Below, piece by piece: positions 51,385-60,241 of a stretch of 64,000 bases of DNA. Numbering within the stretch: the first letter of the stretch is position 1; each line of letters opens with the position of its first letter. The stretch is from Chitinophaga pinensis (GTDB lineage Bacteria > Bacteroidota > Bacteroidia > Chitinophagales > Chitinophagaceae): the NCBI RefSeq assembly GCF_007896845.1, contig NZ_VOHS01000011.1:122621-186620 (forward strand). The letters are read 5' to 3'. The position numbers and the translations under genes are program-made. The notes beneath the pieces were generated by a model, which ran no database searches, was not told the DNA's origin, and was given only the letters and a program-made list of their open reading frames with translations.

Positions 51385-51411
51385 AACCGGCAGTCATTGA
51401 TACTGCCGGTT
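51385..51411 (-). terminator. Hairpin after the UvrA-like gene
   Basis: AACCGGCAGT (51385-51394) and ACTGCCGGTT (51402-51411), 7-base loop, 24 bases after the minus-strand stop codon. On the minus strand it is followed by TGCCATTTGTAT, a poor U-tail. Confidence 0.65.
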
Positions 51412-51434
51412 ATCAAAGTGGCGTGAAATTAAGC

Positions 51435-53965
51435 CTATTTAAGATGACGTGCAAGATATGCGGCTGTACGGCTGTTCCGGTCTTTTGCTATGGTAGCCGG
51501 CGTTCCGCTGGCCACTACCTGACCACCTTCCTCTCCTGCTCCGGGTCCGATATCGATCACCCAGTCACTGCCGGCCAGTACACGCATATTGTGTTCTACT
51601 GCGATAACGGTATTACCGGCATCAACAAGCCGGTTGAGTTGCGACATGAGTTTTTCCACATCAGCGGGGTGTAAACCGGTAGTAGGTTCATCCAGTATAT
51701 AGAGTGCATTACCACGTCCCATGCGTTGCAGTTCGGTGGCCAGTTTGATACGTTGTGCCTCTCCTCCGGAGAGCTCTGTTGCCGGTTGCCCGAGGCGAAG
51801 ATATCCCAGACCAACTTCCCGCAATACGTGTAAAGAGTGATGAATCGTGGCCTCATCGCTGAAGAATTCCCACGCATCATTGACTGTCATCTGCAATACA
51901 TCTGCGATGGATTTCTCCCGGTATTTAATCTCCAGTGTTTTAGCATTATATCTCGATCCTTCGCAAACAGGACAGGGTGCGTATACACTGGGCAGGAACA
52001 ACAATTCAACCATTACAAATCCTTCTCCGTTGCAGTTTTCACAACGTCCTTTGGCGATGTTAAAGGAGAACCTGCCGGCATCATAACGACGGGCTTTGGC
52101 CTGTTTGGTGGAAGCAAAGAGCTTACGTACATGATCAAACAAGCCTGTATAAGTGGCCAGATTAGACCTTGGTGTACGCCCGATGGGTTGCTGATCAACC
52201 AGCACCAATCGTTTAACATGCTCCATGCCCCCTGCGATATAGCCTTCCAGTGTGGTGGGTGCTTCCTGTTCCAGCAGATCGGTATTTTCTTCGTCTGTGT
52301 TATGCTGCTGACCTAATTTTTCCAGTACCAGCTCCACCAGTGCCTGACTGACCAGACTGGATTTTCCCGAACCGGATATACCAGTGACGGTGGTAAATAC
52401 GCCCAATGGAAAATCTACTGACAACTGATGCAGGTTATTGCGGGTAATATCTTTCAGTTGCAGCAAAGCCTTGGGTGTACGTGGCTGATGGGCAATACCG
52501 GTATTTTCTTCAAACAGGTATTTACGCGTAAGAGATGGAGTAACGTTTGCCAGTCCGGCAGGCGGACCACTATACAGGATTTGTCCGCCGTGCTCACCTG
52601 CCGCCGGACCTACATCCACAATCCAGTCGGCATGCCGGATCACATCCAGTTGATGTTCTACCACAAAGAGGGAGTTACCGGCGACTTTTAATCTGTCCAG
52701 CGCTTTTAACAACGCCTCTGTATCGGCGGGGTGTAAACCGGCAGAAGGTTCATCCAGTACATACACTACACCAAACAGATTAGAGCGTACCTGTGTAGCC
52801 AGCCGGAGACGTTGTAATTCACCCGGAGATAAAGTGGGTGTACTACGTTCCAGTGTAAGATATCCTAAACCCAGCTCCATCAATACTTCCAGCCGGGCTG
52901 CCAGATCTACGACAATACGTTGTGTTACGATTGCTTTTTCCGGGTGATCATGATCAGCACTCAGGGGAGTTTTGCTGGTTGCATAGGGTTTCACGGTATT
53001 ATACAGACGCGCTAGTGGCAGTCTTGACATTTCGGTAATATCGAGACCTGCAAACTTTACGGAGAGCGATTCTTTCCGCAGGCGTTTACCATCACATGTA
53101 GGGCATGCAGTGCTCAGCATATATTGCGTGACACGCTTTTTCATCATGGCGCTTTGCGTATTGGCGAAGGTGTGCATCACATAGCGTTTTGCGCTCATGA
53201 AGGTGCCCATATAATTCGGCTCTTCTTTCCTTTTAAGCGCACGTTTCACCTCTTCGGGCGAATATCCCGGGTAAACAGGCACTACAGGCTGATCATCCGT
53301 AAATAAAATCCAGTTACGGTCTTTTTTGGATAAATCTTTCCATGGGGTATCCACATCATAACCGAGGGTGGTCAGGATATCCCGGAGGTTCTGTCCCTGC
53401 CATGCAGTAGGCCAGGCAGCGACTGCCCTTTCCCGGATGGTGAGTGTATTATCAGGGACCATGGATTGTTCTGTCACGTCATAGATGCGACCCAGACCAT
53501 GACATTGCGGACAGGCTCCTTCGGCCGTATTGGGAGAAAAAGCTTCTGCGTAGATAATAGGTTGTCCGGCGGGATAATCTCCCGCACGGGAATACAACAT
53601 ACGCAGCAGATTGGATAATGTGGTTACACTACCTACCGAAGAGCGGGTGGTGGGTGTACCCCGTTGTTGTTGCAGGGCGACTGCCGGTGGCAAACCGTCA
53701 ATTTCATCTACTTCCGGAACGGGCATCTGGTGGAAGAGCCGGCGGGCGTATGGAGAAACTGATTCCAGATAACGACGCTGGGCTTCTGCATACAAGGTAC
53801 CGAAGGCCAGTGAGGACTTTCCGGAACCGGATACACCAGTAAACACAACGAGGGCATCACGGGGATCTGCAGGTCTACATTTTTGAGATTATGTTCCCTT
53901 GCACCTCTTACCTGAACAAAACCACTCATTGAAGAGCGGTCAGGCTGTAAAGATTTATCTGACAT
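51435..53965 (-). pseudogene. UvrA-like (UvrA2-type) ABC ATPase, split by a one-base frameshift
   Basis: The N-terminus (MSGFVQVRGAREHNLKNVDLQIP) and the rest (DALVVFTGVSGSGKSSLAFGT onward) are in different frames and join as QIPRDALVVFTGVSGSGKSS if a base is restored in the G4 run at 53861-53864. The joined protein has 843 residues (start 53965; 831 from 53929). Two ABC modules are seen: Walker A GVSGSGKSS and GISGSGKSS, zinc sites CPQCHGLG, CPTCDGKR, CENCNGEG, CPVCEGSR, signatures SPGELQRLRLA and SGGEAQRIKLA. It is about 100 residues shorter than UvrA, as in UvrA2/DrrC-type proteins that lack the UvrB-binding domain and are linked to DNA-drug resistance. Only one break exists, so a sequence error is likely. 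Confidence 0.88.
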
Positions 53966-54007
53966 GCCTGAACCGCACAAAGATTATGCCCTGTACAGAA
54001 TGTCAGG

Positions 54008-55150
54008 TTACTTCTGGAAGCGGGTTTTAAGGTAATCGTAGATCTGTTTTTCTTCGGTGCTTTCTCCTTTGTAGAGCTGAATATATCGTTTGTAATAGCG
54101 GGTAGCCATGGCTTCATTTTTCAGGTGTGCATCATAGATACGACCAATACTGTACTGTTTCAGGGGTTGGTGGAACATATAATAAGCCGTATCCAGACTG
54201 GCAATAGCGGGTTTATATTGTTTCATTGCCTCATAGTTGATGGACATGCCGGTGTAGTAGTTATCCAGACTGGCAGATTTTGCCATGTCGATACAGGTCT
54301 GTAAGAGATCATTGCTTTCCTGATATTTGCCCAGCTGCGTATAAGACATAGCAGCATAATACATGATATTTTCCGAACTGGACATGCGGAGGGCGAGGTA
54401 ATCATGTACGGCGATACAGTCTTTAAACCGGTTAAGATTGAATGCAGCAGCGGCTACATAAAGAAATGCGTTGGGAGAGGCGATATTGAGTGTTTTCAAT
54501 TTATCCCCCATTATGACGGTTCGTTTATAATCTTTTAAAAGGAAAGAAACCCGGGCACCTGTCATCAGTATGACAGCACTGCCGGAATCTTTAACGAGGT
54601 AGGTATTGATAAGCGTATCAGCCATACCGGTGCGTTTCCTGTCGATCCATTCTTCTGCAAGTCTGGATACCACTCTTGCATCCGCAGGATTGAGCTCATA
54701 GGCCCGTGTCAGCCATACAAATGCAGAGTCAGACTGTCTGGCAGTAAACCCTGCCATTCCCAGTTGTTTCCATGCCGCTGCATGTTGCGGACGTAACTGA
54801 ACGATCCTTTTATAATGCTCAATGGCAGAAAAGGGTTGTTCCTGTTGCATGCGCATAGTCGCCATATACTGATGGGCGGTAATATGATTACTATCCAGTT
54901 GTAATACGCGCTGATACTGGTTAACCGCATCAGATAACTTTCCTGCCTGATAGTAGGTATAGGCCAGCAGGGAGACGTGTTGTACATTATTACTGTCGAT
55001 GTTGGGTTGAAGGTAGGCAATGGCTTCATCGTACTGTAAGTCCTGCAGGTATTCCATCACGCGGTTCCTGTCAATGGTGGTTTGTGCCGTCAGCCGGACT
55101 GTCATCACACATAGAAAAAGCAGGCATAGTATAGACTTCAGATGATTCAT
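54008..55150 (-). CDS. Secreted tetratricopeptide repeat protein
   Basis: 380 residues with a signal peptide (1-22, VRLTAQ). At least six TPR units follow: DEAIAYLQPNIDSNNVQHVSLLAYTYYQAGKLSDA (parts), AVNQYQRVLQLDSNHITAHQYMATM, AIEHYKRIVQLRPQHAAAWKQLGMAGF, SAFVWLTRAYELNPADARVVSRLAEEW and two near the C-terminus. It is probably a periplasmic scaffold; partners are unknown. A 24-bp palindrome sits directly upstream of its start, suggesting a repressor site. Confidence 0.88.
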   Translation of the reverse strand: MNHLKSILCLLFLCVMTVRLTAQTTIDRNRVMEYLQDLQYDEAIAYLQPNIDSNNVQHVSLLAYTYYQAGKLSDAVNQYQRVLQLDSNHITAHQYMATMRMQQEQPFSAIEHYKRIVQLRPQHAAAWKQLGMAGFTARQSDSAFVWLTRAYELNPADARVVSRLAEEWIDRKRTGMADTLINTYLVKDSGSAVILMTGARVSFLLKDYKRTVIMGDKLKTLNIASPNAFLYVAAAAFNLNRFKDCIAVHDYLALRMSSSENIMYYAAMSYTQLGKYQESNDLLQTCIDMAKSASLDNYYTGMSINYEAMKQYKPAIASLDTAYYMFHQPLKQYSIGRIYDAHLKNEAMATRYYKRYIQLYKGESTEEKQIYDYLKTRFQK

Positions 55151-55521
55151 CTTTATAGCATTTAAGCTTAAAACTAAATATTTAGTTTTAAAAAGAAAAA
55201 TTTAGTTGATAGTATTAACAGGAGGGCAGATTGGGTAAATGGGGCAATAAAATGGCGGTTTTATGAACTTAGGGAAAGGAGGCCGGGAGGTAGAGGTCTG
55301 AAGTGTTACACGGCAGATAGCAGGGCGAAGGCGTTCACAGCAATAATGTTGCGTATTGCCGTGATCCATAAAGTGTGGAGATTTTGCATACAATGTAATT
55401 GTCCGTCATACTGGCGAACGGTGCCAAATTAAATTATTATTGGGCTGAGGCAACCAAAGGAGCCGGATATCCGTATTAATAGAATAGAAGGCCCCAAAGA
55501 AATCAATAAAAACTCACGTAT
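55151..55521. other. Intergenic region between divergent TPR and lipoprotein genes
   Basis: This 371-base stretch holds the promoters of two divergent genes. Apart from the AT-rich palindrome at 55168-55191 and a related half site TTTAGTTG at 55201-55208, no gene or RNA was recognised. Confidence 0.5.
55168..55191. promoter_or_regulatory. Perfect 24-bp AT-rich palindrome, candidate operator
   Basis: Half site TTAAAACTAAAT and its exact reverse complement, 18 bases upstream of the TPR gene start. A further half site TTTAGTT follows at 55201-55207. The regulator is unknown; none is encoded nearby. Confidence 0.7.
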
Positions 55522-55946
55522 ATGAAGAGCAGCAGCTGGATACCCGCTTTGTTTTTTGTGCATGTGTCATGTCATGCAGCAATAATGATGATAACAATCC
55601 AACGCCTTCAATTAATCCGGATGCGCCTACAACGGGCACCTGGCGTGTAACATTATTTACCGACAGCGATAAAGATGAAACCAGTGATTTCAGTGGTTAT
55701 GTATTCACATTTGACAGTAATGGAACGGCTATAGCCACTAAAGGAGGGACAGGCAAAAATGGCAGTTGGAGTGTCAGTAGCAGTTCGAAAAAATTTAACT
55801 TAAATTTTGGAGTGAAATCAGACGCCAATAAACCCCTCGGCGAACTCACAGATGACTGGGAAATTATTTCCGTGAGTGCCACTGAAATCAAGCTGAAGGA
55901 CGATAATGACGACAGCGGAGAATATCTGACCTTTAATCAGAATTAA
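55522..55946 (+). pseudogene. Small lipoprotein, signal peptide split by a one-base frameshift
   Basis: The start (MKSSSWIPALFF) and the rest (CACVMSCSNNDDNNPTP onward) lie in different frames. One T added to the T6 run at 55552-55557 restores a lipoprotein signal peptide with lipobox VMSC and a mature part of about 125 residues. A start at the internal ATG 55569 (MSCSNNDD) would lose the signal. The body is a single lipocalin-like beta domain (TGTWRVTLFTDSDKDETSDFSGYVFTFDSNG, in parts; GKNGSWSVSSSSKKFNL; DDWEIISVSATEIKLKD), common in Bacteroidota and of unknown ligand. Terminator at 55975. Confidence 0.8.
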
Positions 55947-55974
55947 AAATAAGATGCCCTATTCCTATCCGGGA

Positions 55975-56008
55975 ACAGGCTATCTGTAAAAACAGTAGCC
56001 TGTTTTTG
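55975..56008 (+). terminator. Intrinsic terminator after the small lipoprotein gene
   Basis: ACAGGCTA pairs with TAGCCTGT, with an inner CTGT/ACAG stem; followed by TTTTTG. About 30 bases after the stop codon. Confidence 0.85.
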
Positions 56009-56055
56009 TATGTATGGACTAATTTTTGGAGTATCCACAAAAAACCCAAAATTTT

Positions 56056-57012
56056 ATGCATATTATATTAGGCGCGTCAGGACGGGTCGGTTCTGGCATA
56101 GTATCCCATCTTATCCAACGCAGAGAATCCGTTAAAGGTATTATCAGAGATGAAAAGAAAGCCCCTCAACTGAAAGCACTCGGCGCAGATGTAGCCATAG
56201 CTGACGCCAATGATCTTCCCGCACTGGTAAAAGCGTTTCAGGATGGCAGCACCCTGTTTGCCATTACTCCGGAGACACATCATGAACGCAATGTGATCGG
56301 CGAAACCATCGACATTCTTGATAATTACAGAAAGGCGCTGGCTAACTCTCCTATCAAGAGACTTGTAGGTCTTTCCTCAATTGGCGCGCAGTATGAGACA
56401 GGAACCGGTAATCTGGTAATGTCCTATTTACTGGAACATGCTTTTACGGCTATGCCTGTCAAACAGACATTTGTACGTCCTTCTTATTATTTCAGTAACT
56501 GGATGATGTACCTGGAATCAGTACAGGAGAAAGGTATTCTGCCAACATTCTTCCCGGTAGATCTTGCGCTTCCGATGGTATCACCTGATGAAGTGGCCGC
56601 ATTTGTTGCCAATGTTATACAAAAAGAGGACGAGGATGGGAAAATCTACGAACTCACTGGTCCTGCTATGTACAGCAGCAACGATGTGGCAGCCGCATTT
56701 TCTGCTGCATTGGGCAAGGAAGTAAAGGCAGTACAGATCCGCAGAGAAGAATGGGAAAGTACCTTACATGGTATTGGATTTACACCGGATGCTATCAGAA
56801 ACTTTGTTGAAATGACACAGGCTGTCATCTCCGGTAAGGCAGCACCTGAAAAGCAAGGTACCGTGCAGGTTGAACTGAAGACGACTCTGGACAATTACAT
56901 AAAAGAACATATCCCGGCACAGGAAATTGCAATTGAAACCGCAACTGTGGCTCCCGTTACGAAGACTACTAAAACAAGAAAGAAAACAGCTGGCAAAAAA
57001 GCTGCAGCCTGA
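56056..57012 (+). CDS. NmrA-like NAD(P)-binding SDR with basic C-terminal tail
   Basis: 318 residues from ATG 56056 (MHIILGASGRVGSG); ten upstream codons lack an ATG. The Rossmann motif ILGASGRVGSGIV, DVAIADANDLPALVKAF and LFAITPE fit the NmrA/azoreductase-like (QOR2) group of atypical SDRs, which bind NADP and act as redox sensors or quinone reductases. The core ends near residue 290. The last 25 residues (from ATVAPVTK, then TRKKTAGKKAAA) are a Lys/Ala/Thr-rich tail of histone-H1 style, not usual in this family. It has no close partner gene. Confidence 0.87.
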   Translation: MHIILGASGRVGSGIVSHLIQRRESVKGIIRDEKKAPQLKALGADVAIADANDLPALVKAFQDGSTLFAITPETHHERNVIGETIDILDNYRKALANSPIKRLVGLSSIGAQYETGTGNLVMSYLLEHAFTAMPVKQTFVRPSYYFSNWMMYLESVQEKGILPTFFPVDLALPMVSPDEVAAFVANVIQKEDEDGKIYELTGPAMYSSNDVAAAFSAALGKEVKAVQIRREEWESTLHGIGFTPDAIRNFVEMTQAVISGKAAPEKQGTVQVELKTTLDNYIKEHIPAQEIAIETATVAPVTKTTKTRKKTAGKKAAA

Positions 57013-57309
57013 TAAGCACAACGTTCTTTCTCCGTAGCCAACCAACTCTCACAGTCTCCATCTGTATGCATGTAAAACGCCTGTGCTAGCGGGTAAAGGG
57101 GGTGTCATGTCCCTTGTATTTCCATCAGCTTAGAATGAGGATATTATTACACGCTTTCTCTTGTCAGGAGCGGTTAAAGCCATTGCGCATCGTTACAAAA
57201 AATACAAAGTAGTTGGTATTTTTGAAAGGATGCGTAATGCTTACTTTTAGCGAATCTTTATCGTCCGCACACCACATGGACGCCATTATTCCACCATTAA
57301 TCCCACGAT

Positions 57310-58275
57310 ATGAAGAAGCATTCCTCAAAACATGCAAAGCGTATACTCAACTGTATCCCTTCAAAAGCAGTCGAGAATGACTGGGGCCTGGCTGCTGCAG
57401 TAGCCGCCAATATCGCAACTGCCAGAAAAAGTCTTCCTAAGCAGATTGACCTGCGGGAGAAATGGTGGCATATTAATGACCAGAAAGATACAGGATCCTG
57501 TGTGGGTTGGGCTACTGCGGATGGTTTGTTACGCTGGCATTTCGTCAAACATGGTCTGATCATTCCAAAGCAGCTATTGTCTGTTCGCTTTATCTGGATG
57601 GCGGCCAAGGAAACGGATGAATTCACAGATACACCAAGCACTTTTATAGAGTCAACCGGTACTAGTCTGAAGGCCGCACTGGATATCGCCAGAAAATACG
57701 GTTGTGTTACAGACGAAGTACTGCCTTTTGATTCCGCCCGTTTGAGTCATCTGGATGAAAAAGCCTTCTTTGCTACCGCATCTGTCATGAAAATCGCCAA
57801 CTATTTTAACCTCAGAAGAAATGCCGATCCGATACAATCATGGAAACAGTGGATTGCGAATGGTAATGGTCCTATTCTCGTAAGGCTCGATGTGGATGAC
57901 ACGTGGATGAATGCAACAGCGACCAAAGGCAAACTGGATGCCTATGATGTTGATTCTGCTGACGGCGGGCATGCCGTCTGCATAGTGGGCTATACCCCTG
58001 ATCGTATTATCATCAGAAATAGCTGGGGAGATAAAACCTGGGGAGATAAAGGGTTTGCTTATGCTTCTTATGAGTATGCCAAAGCAGCATTTACAGAAGC
58101 ATATGGTGTGACGCTTAGTTCGGGGCTTAAAAAGAAAGATGCATTTGCACCGGTAAAAAAAGGTGTGGGTATGGAGCAGGTAGATACCTCGCTGGCGTTG
58201 AGAAATCAGCCTGTATTGATATCAGCAGATGAAAAAGTAGTTATTACAGGTGGTCATGGCGTAGGTAACGGCTGA
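57310..58275 (+). CDS. Papain-like (C1 family) cysteine peptidase
   Basis: 321 residues. It lacks both a signal peptide and an N-terminal inhibitor propeptide, although about 40 residues precede the catalytic domain. The catalytic residues are visible: DTGSCVGWA (Cys64, after Gln58 in NDQKD), GGHAVCIVGY (His221) and IRNSWGDKTWGDKGF (Asn237). It ends in a Gly/His-rich tail (VVITGGHGVGNG). Cytoplasmic or exported by an unknown route; some Bacteroidota C1 proteins of this class are found near secretion or polymorphic-toxin loci, but none is seen here. Confidence 0.88.
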   Translation: MKKHSSKHAKRILNCIPSKAVENDWGLAAAVAANIATARKSLPKQIDLREKWWHINDQKDTGSCVGWATADGLLRWHFVKHGLIIPKQLLSVRFIWMAAKETDEFTDTPSTFIESTGTSLKAALDIARKYGCVTDEVLPFDSARLSHLDEKAFFATASVMKIANYFNLRRNADPIQSWKQWIANGNGPILVRLDVDDTWMNATATKGKLDAYDVDSADGGHAVCIVGYTPDRIIIRNSWGDKTWGDKGFAYASYEYAKAAFTEAYGVTLSSGLKKKDAFAPVKKGVGMEQVDTSLALRNQPVLISADEKVVITGGHGVGNG

Positions 58276-58277
58276 TA

Positions 58278-58442
58278 TCACATTTTATCTTTCTTTCGCT
58301 GTTGTTCGTCTATTTCCCCTTCTACCGGATCATCTTTCAGCAGTTTTCTCCTGTCTTTGCGGTTCCGGATAATGACGAATGCGATCAACGCAATAGCAAA
58401 GAGGATGACAATAAACACCTGAGTGACGTTAATGTGCTGCAT
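58278..58442 (-). CDS. Small single-pass membrane protein
   Basis: 54 residues: MQHINVTQVFIVILF starts a membrane helix (about 7-25), followed by a positively charged stretch (RNRKDRRKLLKDD) and an acidic-basic tail (EGEIDEQQRKKDKM). The positive-inside rule places the tail in the cytoplasm. The reading frame is clean and starts with ATG 58442; the stop overlaps nothing but lies 2 bases from the convergent peptidase gene. Function unknown. Confidence 0.65.
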   Translation of the reverse strand: MQHINVTQVFIVILFAIALIAFVIIRNRKDRRKLLKDDPVEGEIDEQQRKKDKM

Positions 58443-58609
58443 AAGCGGGTAACAGTTGTATGAAACAAGATAGCTGATAAACCGCTGACGGCAACATTAT
58501 GCTTATATGACCAACTGCAGGCTTTGCTATTGGTTTATTCCCTGTCTCCTATGTGAAATGAGCTGCTATGATGTAACTTCATAACAGACCCTCATTAATA
58601 CCTTATGCC

Positions 58610-59092
58610 ATGTATTCATTCATTGTCAGCCTTTGTTGCCTGCTAAGCTGCTCCGCTTTTGCACAAACATCTACAGATACCCTTCATGAACAACAAATGA
58701 ACAAGATCTTTCACGAAGAGGTCATTCCTTATCTGAATACCTGCGACAGCACACCTGACTGGAGCACATTCGGCAAACGACTGATCAGTCTCTACGGAGA
58801 TACCGGTGAGGAGGTGTTATTGCTTAGTCAGACGATATACAGTATGCAGCAGGATGACTGGACCAATTTTTCCACGGCCATCATCCCTTATGCGAAGAAA
58901 TACGGTCCCGGTATCCCGGCTAAGCAACGATATGCTTTTAGCGATTATATGAGCCGGAATGCGCAGTTATTATATAAGTCCGGTCAGAAGGAACAGGGGA
59001 TCCGCTGGCAGATCCTTGCGCTTCCTCTCGCCAGAGAGACAGATCATAAGACGATGTTGGAGACGATTGAAAGGATGAAAAAAGGGGATTAA
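58610..59092 (+). CDS. Secreted protein of unknown function
   Basis: 160 residues; signal peptide 1-19 (CSAFAQ). The rest is mostly helical (EQQMNKIFHEEVIPYLNTCDSTPDWSTFGKRLISLYGD, in parts; AKQRYAFSDYMSRNAQLLYKSG) and ends KKGD. I do not recognise a family. Homologues with a DW..F..R pattern occur in other Chitinophagaceae to my recollection, which is weak evidence. Single gene. Confidence 0.7.
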   Translation: MYSFIVSLCCLLSCSAFAQTSTDTLHEQQMNKIFHEEVIPYLNTCDSTPDWSTFGKRLISLYGDTGEEVLLLSQTIYSMQQDDWTNFSTAIIPYAKKYGPGIPAKQRYAFSDYMSRNAQLLYKSGQKEQGIRWQILALPLARETDHKTMLETIERMKKGD

Positions 59093-59251
59093 AACAGTAC
59101 ACTGACAAGATGTACATTTCCACTAAAAAAATGACAGTAATACTGAAAAAAATTCAGTAAAAACGCCGCTGGCATTGCGTTTGAAGTTCTCCTGTACAAA
59201 GGTTGGCCAACCCTGATTTAAGTTTAATACTATTATTTGTTAACTTATTAA

Positions 59252-59258
59252 AAGGAGG
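59252..59258 (+). promoter_or_regulatory. Shine-Dalgarno site of the Hsp20 gene
   Basis: AAGGAGG, 6 bases before ATG 59265. One of very few strong ribosome sites in the window; fits a heat-shock gene that needs fast translation. Confidence 0.8.
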
Positions 59259-59264
59259 TTAATT

Positions 59265-59714
59265 ATGTCACTCGTTAAAAAAACTGCAAACACTTTTCCG
59301 GCGTTCCCATCTCTGTTTGACGACTTTTTCAGCCGTGAATTCTTTAACTGGGGTAACAACAATTTTTCATCTACCAGCACCACTGTGCCATCTGTGAACA
59401 TCAAGGAGACTGCGGATAGTTACGAAGTGGAAGTAGCTGCTCCCGGTATGGACAAAAAAGATTTCAATATTACGCTTGACGGCAATACCCTCACTATTTC
59501 CTCTGCCAGGCAGCAGACACAGGAGAAAAAAGAAGCAACTTATACCAGACGCGAATTTAGTTACCAATCTTTTCAACGCAGTTTCGAGTTGCCGAAGAAC
59601 GTGGTGGATGAGGATAAAATAAATGCCCGCTATGACAATGGCTTATTACATCTGGTCATCCCCAAACGCGAAGATGCCAAACAAAAAGCGCCAAGAATGA
59701 TTGAAATCGGGTAG
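59265..59714 (+). CDS. Hsp20/alpha-crystallin small heat shock protein
   Basis: 149 residues. The alpha-crystallin domain (about 45-140) has VNIKETADSYEVEVAAPGMDKKDFNI (in parts), LDGNTLTISSARQQ, FSYQSFQRSFELPKNVVDEDKINARYDNGLLHLVIPK, and C-terminal PRMIEIG replaces the usual I-x-I/V motif. It binds unfolding proteins without ATP. A strong ribosome site, its own terminator and no close neighbours suggest it is a single regulated gene. Confidence 0.95.
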   Translation: MSLVKKTANTFPAFPSLFDDFFSREFFNWGNNNFSSTSTTVPSVNIKETADSYEVEVAAPGMDKKDFNITLDGNTLTISSARQQTQEKKEATYTRREFSYQSFQRSFELPKNVVDEDKINARYDNGLLHLVIPKREDAKQKAPRMIEIG

Positions 59715-59743
59715 GGTCAGGTAAACATGGGTTATAGCTTTCA

Positions 59744-59774
59744 GGCTGTCCGCTATACAGCGGATAGCCTTTTG
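59744..59774 (+). terminator. Intrinsic terminator after the Hsp20 gene
   Basis: GGCTGTCCGCT, loop ATAC, AGCGGATAGCC followed by TTTTG; one G-U pair in the stem. Confidence 0.85.
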
Positions 59775-59826
59775 TCTGCAAACCTATCATTACTTTAAAA
59801 ATAAATTCAAAAAAAAAGGACAACTA

Positions 59827-59857
59827 TTTGGTTAATTAGAAACAATCGTTATCTTTG
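59827..59857 (+). promoter_or_regulatory. Bacteroidota promoter of the tRNA-Gly/tRNA-Leu unit
   Basis: TTTG (59827-59830), 19 bases, TATCTTTG (59850-59857): an exact match to TTTG-N19-TAnnTTTG, 54 bases upstream of tRNA-Gly. Confidence 0.88.
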
Positions 59858-59911
59858 CAATCCCAACGAAAAAACAACGGGTTCTTTTGAAGGGATAAGT
59901 TCTTAGAATAA

Positions 59912-59984
<73 letters not shown>

Positions 59985-60036
59985 CAGTACAAGATTTCCA
60001 AATTGCTGAGCAGTTTGGATTTTTTGTTTACAGGAT

Positions 60037-60122
60037 ACCTAGGTGGTGGAATTGGTAGACACGCCGGACTTAAAATCCTGTGAGCCGCAACGCTCGTACG
60101 GGTTCAACTCCCGTCCTGGGTA
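60037..60122 (+). tRNA. tRNA-Leu, anticodon TAA
   Basis: 86 bases, class II tRNA with a long variable arm. Acceptor ACCTAGG/CCTGGGT, D-arm region GGTGGAATTGGTAGACAC, anticodon stem-loop GGACTTAAAATCC with TAA, variable arm TGAGCCGCAACGCTCG, T-arm ACGGGTTCAACTCCCGT, discriminator A. Its 3' end is the attachment-like sequence repeated at 62098. Confidence 0.95.
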
Positions 60123-60123
60123 C
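60108..60123 (+). repeat. Left attachment-like site (tRNA-Leu 3' end)
   Basis: CTCCCGTCCTGGGTAC: T-arm 3' strand to acceptor end plus one base. Identical to 62098-62113. Confidence 0.8.
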
Positions 60124-60130
60124 GAATTAT

Positions 60131-60167
60131 AAAAGCCTTTCAAGTGTGAACTTGGAAGGCTTTTTTG
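60131..60167 (+). terminator. Intrinsic terminator of the tRNA unit
   Basis: AAAAGCCTTTCAAGT, loop GTGA, ACTTGGAAGGCTTTTTT. Eight bases past the tRNA-Leu end, hence inside the island boundary. It closely resembles the terminator at 63302. Confidence 0.9.
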
Positions 60168-60241
60168 TTTTAGTATCGTTCAAGATTGCTTACTTTTCAA
60201 TTTGTGGAACAGTGTCCCATAAATTGAAATTTACTATACTA

